Shown piece after piece: positions 1-6,853 of a stretch of 15,736 bases of DNA (its first letter is position 1; each line of letters opens with the position of its first letter). Under the pieces are notes generated by a model. The model ran no database searches. It was not told where the DNA came from and was given only the letters and a program-made list of their open reading frames with translations. The stretch spans positions 5,229 through 20,964 of the forward strand of contig DCZN01000028.1 in NCBI GenBank assembly GCA_002331625.1. Direction: 5' to 3'. The position numbers and the translations under genes were made by a program. The DNA is from Nitrospira sp. UBA2083 (GTDB lineage: Bacteria > Nitrospirota > Nitrospiria > Nitrospirales > Nitrospiraceae).

Positions 1-27
1 GTGCTCTCCCAACTGAGCTAGCCCCCC
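1..27 (-). tRNA. tRNA gene, 5' part only (isotype unknown)
   Basis: Read on the minus strand from 27 down to 1, the sequence gives a 7-nt acceptor strand GGGGGGC, the T8-A9 pair, a D arm GCTC-AGTTGGGA-GAGC, then A26 and C27, where the window ends. This is the canonical tRNA 5' half. The anticodon lies outside the window, so the amino acid cannot be read. The GAGAGCAC junction is common in Ala and Val tRNAs, but that is only a hint. A TATAAT box on the same strand at 152-147 could be its promoter. Confidence 0.8.
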
Positions 28-60
28 ACCTGGCCAAAAGGCAAACGCGACCCAGAGATC

Positions 61-104
61 CCGCAGGGCTCGCTGCACAAAAGCGTGCAGTCTCGTTGCT
101 GCGG
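61..104. repeat. nested hairpin in the likely tRNA leader
   Basis: An outer stem CCGCAG (61-66) with CTGCGG (99-104) encloses an inner stem CTGCAC (73-78) with GTGCAG (85-90), which has a six-base loop. All twelve pairs are Watson-Crick. No T-run follows on either strand, so it is not an ordinary intrinsic terminator. If the minus-strand TATAAT at 152-147 is used, the hairpin would lie in the precursor upstream of the tRNA. Confidence 0.4.
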
Positions 105-146
105 TAGAAGAACGGGGAGGAATTGGATCACGCACCCGTATGGGCT

Positions 147-152
147 ATTATA
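147..152 (-). promoter_or_regulatory. candidate -10 box for the minus-strand tRNA
   Basis: The minus strand reads TTGTGTATAATAGC across 157-144, with a perfect TATAAT at 152-147. I see no good -35 at 16-18 bases. Transcription would start near 140 and give a leader of roughly 110 bases before the tRNA. Exactly the same 14 bases, in the same orientation, lie ahead of htpX at 10369-10356. Confidence 0.35.
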
Positions 153-446
153 CACAACCTCCTATCCAGACTCTACCAGTACCTTCATAGATCCTCCACG
201 CTGTTATCTGTCCGCGAAGTGAAGTTTGGCGTACAAACTCGAAGTCATAAGATGTACAGATACGCAACAGTTGAGACATTCATGACGGCTTTCCGAGGTG
301 TTACGCAATAGCCAGCGATGTGTTCGGTTTGTGTGTTGATATCAGAACTATCTGCTCTGCAACTCATTAAGGTGTCTTCATACCCTACTAATTTAGATAG
401 GTATTTCGTGAATGCGGGACATGGACTCATGAACGTTCAGGCATCT

Positions 447-502
447 TAGTGTAAATACACCTACTGTATGCAATATAGTACACTTTCCTCTAGTGTATTT
501 CG
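447..502. repeat. cluster of TAGTGTA/TACACTA-like repeats, possible operator
   Basis: Three related elements lie within 56 bases: a near-palindrome TAGTGTA-AA-TACACCTA at 447-463, TAGTACACT at 476-484, and TAGTGTATTTC at 491-501. TACACT (479-484) and AGTGTA (492-497) also form an inverted pair around a 7-base spacer. A weak -10-like TATAGT sits at 474-479, between the elements, as expected for operator sites over a promoter. The only gene downstream is the dioxygenase at 607. The regulator is unknown. Confidence 0.4.
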
Positions 503-606
503 TGCGCACTGCCTCGTTGTAGGTTTTTGGATGGAATGTGTCATGCGATTTCGAGCGTTTGGCGATCAGTGAAGGTCATTCTTCAATGATAGTCAAGGAG
601 GCATGA

Positions 607-1530
607 ATGATGCTTGCTCTGGTTTGTACTGAGCATAAGACCATTCTGTATCTGAAATGGGGGCACGGAATGAAAGTTGTCGCTTCAACGAAGCATTTTC
701 ATCCGTATTACCGGCTGCGGGTATTGCTTCATAAGAACCGATCGGCACTTCGCTATGCGCAAATGCTTCGTGCGTGGTTGATGCTCGGCCCATTGCGGGA
801 GTATGCAGTTCAATACTTTCAACGACACAGTCGTACTCGACCGATGCAGGTGGATAGGCTTAATTTGTTTTCGAGCTACGAAGTACATCCGGTTGTGAAG
901 TCTTTGAACGAGCGAGGGTATGCGAACGGGTGGAAGATTCCGCAAGGCCACGTGGCCCAGATCGTTCAATATGCAAAAGACAGGGGATTTGTACGGTACT
1001 GGAATCCTCATCGGGAATGCGAGGCCATAGATCAGATTGCCCGAAACGCGAAGCTCGTAGAGATTGCGCGGCAGTACTTGGGTGCTGAGCCTATTCTGTG
1101 GCTGACGCAACTCTTTTGGTCATTCGGCGAAGCAGCAACCGAAGAACGGAGAGGCTTGTTATCGAGCAAGGCAGAGCCTCAGCTCTATGACGAAGATGCA
1201 TTCCACTATGATACGTTAGATTTCAAGTCTTTGACCGTGTTTATCTACCTGACGGATGTGGACCCCTCGTGTGGTCCCCATGTTGTTGTCGAAAGCACAC
1301 ACAGAACCAAGAGTTTTTCAGAAATCTGCTGCATCACCATGGATGATGCAGATGCCCGTCAGAAATTTGGAGATCGGATCAAAATGATCCTTGGCGAAAA
1401 GGGGACGGTCTTGTTCGAGGAGACGAGCTGTTTTCATAAAGCGAGCCGATGTCAGACCAAACGATTGATGCTTTCGATCGACTATGTCTTACAGCGCGCT
1501 CCTCCACCAGAGCATCCAGTGCTGGCGTAA
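607..1530 (+). CDS. phytanoyl-CoA dioxygenase (PhyH) family protein
   Basis: A 307-residue protein of the PhyH family, non-haem Fe(II)/2-oxoglutarate oxygenases that hydroxylate small molecules. The C-terminal half carries the metal triad: H200 and D202 in FHYDTLDF, and H277 in CFHKAS. R286, nine residues further on, is a candidate 2-oxoglutarate contact. The family-typical stretch LTDVDPSCGPHVVVESTHR follows the HxD. The N-terminal ~80 residues are basic and show no recognisable domain. The ATG at 607 is favoured by AGGAGG at 596-601 (5-base spacing). A second ATG at 670 has no good ribosome-binding site. The substrate cannot be inferred: no pathway genes adjoin it, the neighbouring two-component genes converge on it, and the upstream DNA is A/T-rich, so it may have been acquired. 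The family call is firm; the function is open. Confidence 0.85.
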   Translation: MMLALVCTEHKTILYLKWGHGMKVVASTKHFHPYYRLRVLLHKNRSALRYAQMLRAWLMLGPLREYAVQYFQRHSRTRPMQVDRLNLFSSYEVHPVVKSLNERGYANGWKIPQGHVAQIVQYAKDRGFVRYWNPHRECEAIDQIARNAKLVEIARQYLGAEPILWLTQLFWSFGEAATEERRGLLSSKAEPQLYDEDAFHYDTLDFKSLTVFIYLTDVDPSCGPHVVVESTHRTKSFSEICCITMDDADARQKFGDRIKMILGEKGTVLFEETSCFHKASRCQTKRLMLSIDYVLQRAPPPEHPVLA

Positions 1531-1623
1531 GAGTCGCCTGTAAGGGGGCTCTGTCATGGAAATTTCTATCACTGATCGAGGGTCCATCGGAAAGAGCCGC
1601 GTCTTCACGGCAGGCGGTTGCTC

Positions 1624-1950
1624 TCATCGATAGACAACCTCAACTCGTTTTAGGAATTCTTCCAACTGCGCAATATGTTGTTCGATGGCTGACAGATGCC
1701 GCTGTTTTGCTGCAGTCTCCAACCCTGTACCGATTTCTGAAATGTGATCAAACCCATATCCACCGCCATCGCCCTTCATGCGGTGGCCAAGAGTCTGAAG
1801 CGTATTAAAATTCTGGGTGGTGAGCGCATCGCGAAGAATCGGAAGTTCCTTCTTTCTGTTTGCCAGGAAAATGGGGACAATATCTTCAAGGTCACGACTA
1901 ATTTCAACAGTGATTCGGTCGTCTGAATCAAACGATGAGGGGGGGATCAC
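1624..1950 (-). CDS. Hpt (histidine phosphotransfer) protein
   Basis: A 108-residue single-domain phosphotransfer protein. The motif LGHRMKGDGGGYGFDHI places the phospho-accepting histidine at H56, with the usual K59 and the small-residue/aromatic pattern after it. The remainder is predicted helical, as for the four-helix Hpt bundle. The start is GTG at 1950-1948, overlapping the TGA stop of the hybrid kinase as GTGA. An AAGGAG (1967-1962) lies 11 bases upstream, inside the kinase gene, so translation is probably coupled. The upstream kinase has two receivers but no Hpt domain of its own, so this protein most likely carries phosphate from a kinase receiver to the response regulators encoded just upstream. 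The partner assignment is inference from gene order. Confidence 0.85.
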   Translation of the reverse strand: MIPPSSFDSDDRITVEISRDLEDIVPIFLANRKKELPILRDALTTQNFNTLQTLGHRMKGDGGGYGFDHISEIGTGLETAAKQRHLSAIEQHIAQLEEFLKRVEVVYR

Positions 1951-4229
1951 GAGGTGACATACTCCTTATGCGCCCTGAGAACTTCCAATAATGTAGACTT
2001 CTTCACAGGTTTTGTAAGGTGAGTGGTGCAGCCGGATTCCAAGATGCGCAGTCCTTCTTCCTTGAGCGCGAGCGCGGTGAGGGCGATGATCGGTGTAGAT
2101 GGTAAGTCGTGCTCTCGTTCCCAGGATCGAATTGCTTTTGTCGCAGCATACCCATCCATGACGGGCATCTGCATGTCCATCAAAATCACGTCGTAATGGG
2201 TGCTCTTAAATTTCTCGAACGCTATTGCCCCATGCTCTGCTAGGTCGAGGATGTATTCGGTCTCCTTCAGGTAGGACCTCACCAGGAGTTGGTTGTCGGG
2301 GGAATCTTCGACCAACAGCACCCGAAAGGATCGTGTGGACATGCTCGATGGTGATGTTGGGGGTTCGGGTGCGGTGGGCCGGATTCCTTTCTTCCGGCCA
2401 AGGGCGATTTCAATTGTCTGGAGGAGATCGGATCGTCGAATAGGTTTGATGAGATAGCCACCAAGTCCGAGATCGTAGGTTCGCGCAATGTCATCGGCCC
2501 AATGGTCTGAGGTCAACATGATGACCGTAAGATCTCTCCACTTCGGAACCTCGTTCAGCTGTTCTACGACCTGAAACCCATTCATTCCCGGCATATGGCA
2601 GTCAAGGAGCATGAGGTCGTAGGCTTGCTGCCGATTATGGGCCTGGTGAAGTTCTTCTAATGCGGCTTTCCCGTCGGTGGCCTCTGTAACTTGTGCTCCC
2701 TGAGTATGGAGTGTTTCACGGAGGATTAAGCGATTGGTCGGATGGTCATCCACGACCAGGACCCTTACGCCGGCAAGGTCGAGGGGGCGTCCACCTTTCT
2801 GAAGGCTAGGCGCTGCCTGAACTTGAAGCAAGACGGAGCAGTGAAATGTACTACCTCTCCCCACCAAACTCTCAGCCCAAATCCGACCCTGCATCTGTTC
2901 GGCAAGACGCTTCGTGATCGCAAGGCCAAGCCCTGTCCCTCCATACTGCCTGGTTGTGGATGCGTGTGCCTGTGTAAAGCTGTCGAAGATGGATGTGAGT
3001 TTCTCGGAGGGGATCCCTATTCCTGTGTCACTGACGGAGATTCGAATCGCACCGATCATATTCCGCTCGGGGTCGTTACTGATGCGAACCTCCACGGTCC
3101 CTTTTTCGGTAAACTTGATGGCATTGCCGATGAGGTTGATCACAATTTGTGTCAGCCGGGTTGGGTCACCGATCAAATGGCACGGGACGTCTCGCTCTAT
3201 ATGGGAGGCAAGCTCCAGCCCCTTCTCATTGGCCCGCATGGCTAAGATGTCGATGGCTTTATCAAGCACCTCGCTGAGGTCAAACTCCACGGATTCCAGT
3301 TCTAAATGTCCAGCCTCAACCTTTGAGAGATCAAGGATGTCATTGATAAGGTTGAGGAGTGTCCCCCCAGCGCGACGAAAGATACGCAAGTACTTCCGCT
3401 GGTCAGGTGTGAGGGGCGTATCCCAAAGCAGGTCAGCCATGCCAATAATCGCGTTCATCGGAGTCCGAATTTCATGACTCATGCTGGCGAGGAATTCGCT
3501 CTTCGCGCGACTGGCTACCTCAGCGGCATCTTTGGCGACGCGAAGCGCTTGCTCCACTTCCCACCGTTCTGCTGCTTCAAGCGCGAGAGTCGCCATGGTA
3601 GCGAGTAAACAGAGGAGGTGCGTTTCATGCCGGCTCCACTTGCGTGCTATCCCAATGGATTCGGCGCAGAGTACACCGACGAGCTTCCCTTTCTGTCTGA
3701 TTGGTGCGCTGAGTGTGGATTTGATCTTGAATCGAGCAAAGTAAGATGGAGCAAGATCTTTTGTCCGTGGATCCTCAAGCGCATTGTCAGCTGCGATGGC
3801 ATGATGTGCTTGAGATACGGAACGTAGATATGCCGAACAGTCCTTGGATTGGAACGCTGTTCCGGGATTGGAGTGTCGCCGACGAGACTCGCAGAGGTCG
3901 ATCAAGACAAGTGCTTCGTGGTCTTTAGAAAATAACCATGTGCTCGCTCGCCTGACTCTCAACAGCTTGCAACAGGTCTCTGAAATGGCTCGAAACGCGT
4001 GGACAAGGTCGCCACTGCTTAGCGCCTCACTTTGTGCCAGCTGATGGAGTGTTTCTTGGTACTGCTCGAGGACTGCTGTTGCAGTGCGCTCCTGTGTTGG
4101 AGGAACTAGGTTGAGCTGTGGTAACGTGCGCCGTGCGTTCAGTCGCTTCACAGCTGACCGAGTAGGTCGAGGAACATTGGTTGGTGCTGATTGTCGTGCG
4201 TGAGATCCTACACGTGGGTGGCGTGGCAT
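1947..4229 (-). CDS. soluble GAF hybrid histidine kinase with two receiver domains
   Basis: A 760-residue cytoplasmic hybrid sensor kinase. Order: a basic, proline-rich N-terminus (1-45); a GAF-type sensor (about 75-219); HisKA with phospho-acceptor H252 in SHEIRTP; HATPase_c with N369, the G1 box DTGIG at 401-405 and the G2 box GGTGLGL at 430-436; receiver 1 (about 486-610, D543, K595); a proline-rich linker; and receiver 2 (about 635-757, D685, K740). All catalytic residues are present. No membrane segment is visible, so the signal should be cytosolic; the GAF ligand is unknown. The ATG at 4229 has a weak ribosome-binding site and follows the GGDEF gene by 38 bases. The separate Hpt protein overlaps its end. 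Two receivers plus a separate Hpt fit a multi-step phosphorelay, with the second receiver either a relay or a phosphate sink. Confidence 0.93.
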   Translation of the reverse strand: MPRHPRVGSHARQSAPTNVPRPTRSAVKRLNARRTLPQLNLVPPTQERTATAVLEQYQETLHQLAQSEALSSGDLVHAFRAISETCCKLLRVRRASTWLFSKDHEALVLIDLCESRRRHSNPGTAFQSKDCSAYLRSVSQAHHAIAADNALEDPRTKDLAPSYFARFKIKSTLSAPIRQKGKLVGVLCAESIGIARKWSRHETHLLCLLATMATLALEAAERWEVEQALRVAKDAAEVASRAKSEFLASMSHEIRTPMNAIIGMADLLWDTPLTPDQRKYLRIFRRAGGTLLNLINDILDLSKVEAGHLELESVEFDLSEVLDKAIDILAMRANEKGLELASHIERDVPCHLIGDPTRLTQIVINLIGNAIKFTEKGTVEVRISNDPERNMIGAIRISVSDTGIGIPSEKLTSIFDSFTQAHASTTRQYGGTGLGLAITKRLAEQMQGRIWAESLVGRGSTFHCSVLLQVQAAPSLQKGGRPLDLAGVRVLVVDDHPTNRLILRETLHTQGAQVTEATDGKAALEELHQAHNRQQAYDLMLLDCHMPGMNGFQVVEQLNEVPKWRDLTVIMLTSDHWADDIARTYDLGLGGYLIKPIRRSDLLQTIEIALGRKKGIRPTAPEPPTSPSSMSTRSFRVLLVEDSPDNQLLVRSYLKETEYILDLAEHGAIAFEKFKSTHYDVILMDMQMPVMDGYAATKAIRSWEREHDLPSTPIIALTALALKEEGLRILESGCTTHLTKPVKKSTLLEVLRAHKEYVTS

Positions 4230-4267
4230 GCGTGTCCGAATACTCAGCGAATCTGGCGGAGAAGTCT

Positions 4268-5272
4268 CTAGCCGTCGTGTGAATCTTGGACCAACGAGAG
4301 AATACTGGCCGATTTAGCTCTATTTCGTCCCTCTTGCTTTGCTTGATAGAGCGCCTGATCTGCAGCCTTGAGGAGATCGGTTGGAGAAGAGGTCCTATTT
4401 GGAACAACACATGCATATCCAACACTGATGGTCACGAGCTCTCCATCGGTGTGTCGAATTCCAAGCGCTTCGACACGGCGGCGCAAGCTCTCGGCGACTT
4501 GAGCTGCGCCGTCAATACCGGTGCCGGGGAGTACGGTGACGAACTCGTCTCCGCCATAGCGAGCGACAAGATCACCAGGACGGTTCACAGCACTCGAAAT
4601 GGCAGCCGAGACTTGCTTCAGACATTCGTCACCGGCTGTGTGTCCTTTGGAATCGTTGTAGGTCTTAAATCGATCGATATCGAATATGATCAGGGACAAC
4701 GGAGTCGACTCGCGAACGGCCCTCCGCCATTCTTGATCGAGAAAATCGTCGAATTGTCGTCGATTGGTGATGCCGGTCAGTCCGTCCAAGCAGGAGAGCC
4801 GAAGCAGCATCTGATTGGCTTCTTGGAGTTGACGCATGACCTCAAGCAATTCTTGCTCACGGGCGCGGCGACGATCGACTTCGTGGACCAGCCTCAGCAC
4901 TGATCGCACTCTGGTCAGGAGTTCGATCTTGTTGACGGGCTTGGCGACGTAGTCCATCGCGCCGGCGGCGAATGCCAACTGAAGATCGACGGGGTCTGTT
5001 TTTACCGTGACCATGATGATCGGAGTGTCACGGAAACGGTCAACCGCTTTTATCTGGCGACAGGCTTCGATACCGCTCATCTGCGGCATCATGATATCCA
5101 TCAAGATCAGATCGACGCGTGCGACGCCTTGTTTCCCGCCGTCCAGGCCTAGGTACTTGAATGCGGCAGCGGCAGACTCTGTGGCGACGATATGTTCGTA
5201 GCCTGCTGCAGACAAGATGGCCTGGAGGAGTAAGCGATCATCTGCTGAATCGTCGACGATGAGTATGCTCAT
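4268..5272 (-). CDS. response regulator with GGDEF domain (diguanylate cyclase)
   Basis: A 334-residue response regulator that should make cyclic di-GMP when phosphorylated. The receiver spans about 1-125 with phospho-acceptor D59 (LILMD) and K111. A charged, coiled-coil-like linker covers about 126-160. The GGDEF domain (about 161-320) has [11 protein letters not shown] and an intact GGDEF signature at 240-244. RPGD at 231-234, five residues before it, matches the RxxD inhibitory site, so product feedback is expected. The ATG at 5272 (MSILIVDDS) is chosen because longer versions would run into the neighbouring response-regulator gene and the receiver fold begins right there; the ribosome-binding site is weak. 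Its receiver is strikingly similar to that of the gene just upstream (5957-5319), suggesting duplication. Activation by the adjacent hybrid kinase/Hpt is likely but inferred. Confidence 0.93.
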   Translation of the reverse strand: MSILIVDDSADDRLLLQAILSAAGYEHIVATESAAAAFKYLGLDGGKQGVARVDLILMDIMMPQMSGIEACRQIKAVDRFRDTPIIMVTVKTDPVDLQLAFAAGAMDYVAKPVNKIELLTRVRSVLRLVHEVDRRRAREQELLEVMRQLQEANQMLLRLSCLDGLTGITNRRQFDDFLDQEWRRAVRESTPLSLIIFDIDRFKTYNDSKGHTAGDECLKQVSAAISSAVNRPGDLVARYGGDEFVTVLPGTGIDGAAQVAESLRRRVEALGIRHTDGELVTISVGYACVVPNRTSSPTDLLKAADQALYQAKQEGRNRAKSASILSLVQDSHDG

Positions 5273-5318
5273 AGAGTCACGTGTTCTGAGATAAGGAACT
5301 CTGACGGAATCGTAACAG

Positions 5319-5957
5319 CTAGTCTTGATAAACGCCAGGATAAAGCTTTTTGAGGCAGGGTTGACAGAGGCCGTGGCTGAATTCTGCTTCCGAATGTTCT
5401 CCAATATATTCTTCGAGTTGTTGCCAGAACCCGCCGTCGTTACGGATTTTCTTACAAGAGGCGCAGATCGGAATCAGACCGCGCAGCACTTTGACTTCCC
5501 GCAATGCCCGCTGTAAGTCCTCATTAATCCGGCAGAGTTCCTTTTCCCGTTCTTTGCGGCAGTCCATTTCTTTCTTCAGTGTGATGGCGGAGGCGACTCG
5601 GGCGAGGAGCTCGACGCTTTTGACGGGCTTGTTGATATAGTCCATGGCGCCAGCAGAAAAGGCTTCATGCAGGTTCTCGAGGTCGTTCTTGGCCGTGACC
5701 ATGATGATGGGAATGTCGCGAAGATGGGTCTGCTGTTTGATTCGACGGCAAGCCTGCACCCCGTCGATTTCCGGCATGAGCACATCCATCAAGATCAGGT
5801 CGACATCGGTTGCCGACTGTATTCCATCCACATTCAGTATTGAAAAGGCTGCCTGAGCGGACTCGGCTCCGAGAATCTGATTGTGGCCTGCTTTAGTCAG
5901 GATGGATCGGAGGAGCGCGTAGTGGTCCGGTGAGTCGTCGACGATGAGAATGGCCAT
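5319..5957 (-). CDS. response regulator with C-terminal four-cysteine motif
   Basis: A 212-residue protein. An N-terminal receiver (about 1-125) has acidic D7/D8, phospho-acceptor D58 (LILMD) and K110. A charged coiled-coil follows (about 128-158). The C-terminal domain of about 50 residues has CASC (C165, C168) and CQPC (C198, C201) around conserved W178, Y184 and the HSEAEFSHG stretch. The tail resembles the [11 protein letters not shown]...EFSHGxC..C element found at the ends of many bacterial receiver and PAS proteins. Its spacing suggests a bound metal, probably zinc, but I know of no established role. The ATG at 5957 (MAILIVDDS) is preferred over an in-frame extension to 6026 because the receiver starts there. 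It is first in the signalling cluster, 46 bases ahead of the GGDEF gene and 79 bases after yqeY. It may be the non-enzymatic output of the relay, acting through protein contacts. Confidence 0.9.
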   Translation of the reverse strand: MAILIVDDSPDHYALLRSILTKAGHNQILGAESAQAAFSILNVDGIQSATDVDLILMDVLMPEIDGVQACRRIKQQTHLRDIPIIMVTAKNDLENLHEAFSAGAMDYINKPVKSVELLARVASAITLKKEMDCRKEREKELCRINEDLQRALREVKVLRGLIPICASCKKIRNDGGFWQQLEEYIGEHSEAEFSHGLCQPCLKKLYPGVYQD

Positions 5958-6036
5958 AGCTCTTACTCTACGGCTGAAACCTGATGAAACTGAAGTCGAG
6001 ATTGGACTGGCCAGAGCACACCACAAGCAGGAGGGG

Positions 6037-6483
6037 TCAGGACAGCTTGCTCTTCACAAGCTCGCTGACACGCTTGCCGTCGACAGTCTGTCCCTCAAGA
6101 CGCGCCATGACCGCCTTCATCACTGCTCCCATCTCCTTCATCGACCGAGAGCCTGTGTCGGCAATGACCGACGTGACCAGGGTCTCGAGCTCTTCCGGTG
6201 AAATCGGTTTAGGAAGATAGGATTCAATGATCTCGATTTCTTGACGCTCCTTGGCGGCCAACTCCTGACGTTGCGCTTTCTCAAACTGTTCAATCGACTC
6301 TCTGCGTTGCTTGACGAGCGTAGTCATGACTCGACTCATTTCTGCATCATCGAGATCGCGCTTCAGTTCAACCTCTTTATTCAACACCGCAGCCTTGATC
6401 ATCCGGATCACATCCATGCGGAGTTGATTGCGTGATTTCATGGCGAATTTGAGGTCTTCGGTTAGGCGGTCATAGAGCGACAT
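6037..6483 (-). CDS. yqeY: GatB/YqeY family protein
   Basis: A 148-residue protein matching the YqeY family over its full usual length. It is related to the tail domain of GatB, the glutamyl-tRNA amidotransferase subunit, and is thought to interact with tRNA; its exact role is not settled. Visible family features are the N-terminal MSLYDRLTEDLKFAMKSRN, the charged helix KQRRESIEQFEKA (58-70), IIESYLPKP (85-93), MGAVMKAVMARL (118-129) and the end VSELVKSKL. The ATG at 6483 has AGAGG about six bases upstream; an in-frame extension to 6549 lacks support. In many genomes yqeY lies near rpsU and dnaG, but neither is visible here. It may be cotranscribed with the signalling genes downstream (79-base gap), but that is not certain. 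Confidence 0.93.
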   Translation of the reverse strand: MSLYDRLTEDLKFAMKSRNQLRMDVIRMIKAAVLNKEVELKRDLDDAEMSRVMTTLVKQRRESIEQFEKAQRQELAAKERQEIEIIESYLPKPISPEELETLVTSVIADTGSRSMKEMGAVMKAVMARLEGQTVDGKRVSELVKSKLS

Positions 6484-6585
6484 GAGGAACCTCTTTGTGG
6501 TGACACCGTATGTGCTGCGGAGCATACCCGCCTTGTTCGAGTGAGTCAACGAGCTGGATTCTCAACGGCATTCAGAGGAAAGAGG

Positions 6586-6594
6586 TGGTATGAT
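6586..6594 (+). promoter_or_regulatory. extended -10 promoter for the lipoprotein gene
   Basis: TGGTATGAT at 6586-6594 is a TGN-extended -10 element with a near-consensus TATGAT. The -35 region is poor, as is usual for extended -10 promoters. Transcription would start near 6601, about 34 bases before the ATG at 6635. Confidence 0.4.
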
Positions 6595-6634
6595 GCACAG
6601 GGTGGATCGTTGATCGTAGCCAAGGAGGAAGAGA

Positions 6635-6853
6635 ATGTTTGCAGAACTCATGGAGAGGGCAGGAGGCAGGTGGTGCGTGGTGGTTGCGATGGGGATCGGA
6701 GTGGCAATCGCGACGGGGTGTGCGACCGAATCACCCAAGCCAGCCCCGGTCATGACGCCGGAACAGGTCAAGAGCAATGCCGATAAGTCGTTTGAACGAC
6801 TCAAACAAGAAGAGAAAAGTCGCGCCGTCGGCTCCGAGGCAGCTCCTTACTGA
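6635..6853 (+). CDS. small lipoprotein
   Basis: A 72-residue protein with a type II signal peptide. R12 precedes a hydrophobic stretch (13-26), and the lipobox IATGC makes C29 the likely lipidated residue. The mature part of about 44 residues is hydrophilic, proline-rich at first and then charged (KSFERLKQEEKSR), with no domain I recognise. The start is well supported: AGGAGG at 6623-6628, six bases before the ATG. The last seven bases overlap the convergent MFS gene, so the 3' ends are antisense to each other. It is probably membrane-anchored and exposed to the periplasm. Its function is unknown. Confidence 0.8.
   Translation: MFAELMERAGGRWCVVVAMGIGVAIATGCATESPKPAPVMTPEQVKSNADKSFERLKQEEKSRAVGSEAAPY

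Larger units (their letters stand above)
28..606. other. gene-free stretch between tRNA and PhyH gene
   Basis: I see no convincing gene in this stretch of about 580 bases. The short open frames at 123-311 (+, TTG start) and 430-245 (-) have no family resemblance, and their composition is unlike a protein. The stretch holds a nested hairpin (61-104), a minus-strand -10 box (147-152), a cluster of TAGTGTA-type repeats (447-502), the 8-base palindrome GTGCGCAC (502-509), and the AGGAGG ribosome-binding site at 596-601 for the gene at 607. It is visibly A/T-richer in its right half than the rest of the window. Confidence 0.6.

Noticed and set aside
123..311. Open frame of 62 codons (+) with a TTG start after GGGGAGG
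   Set aside because: The ribosome-binding site is only two bases from the TTG, the protein has no family resemblance, and another frame overlaps on the opposite strand; more likely non-coding.
245..430. Open frame of 61 codons on the minus strand in the A/T-rich gap
   Set aside because: No ribosome-binding site, no recognisable motif, and its composition looks random.
1531..1623. GGCTCT/AGAGCC and AGAGC/GCTCT inverted repeats between the convergent dioxygenase and Hpt genes
   Set aside because: Loops are long, stems short and no T-run follows; not convincing as a terminator.
5273..5404. N-terminal extension of the GGDEF regulator
   Set aside because: It runs into the upstream regulator gene, and the receiver fold starts exactly at MSILIVDDS (5272).
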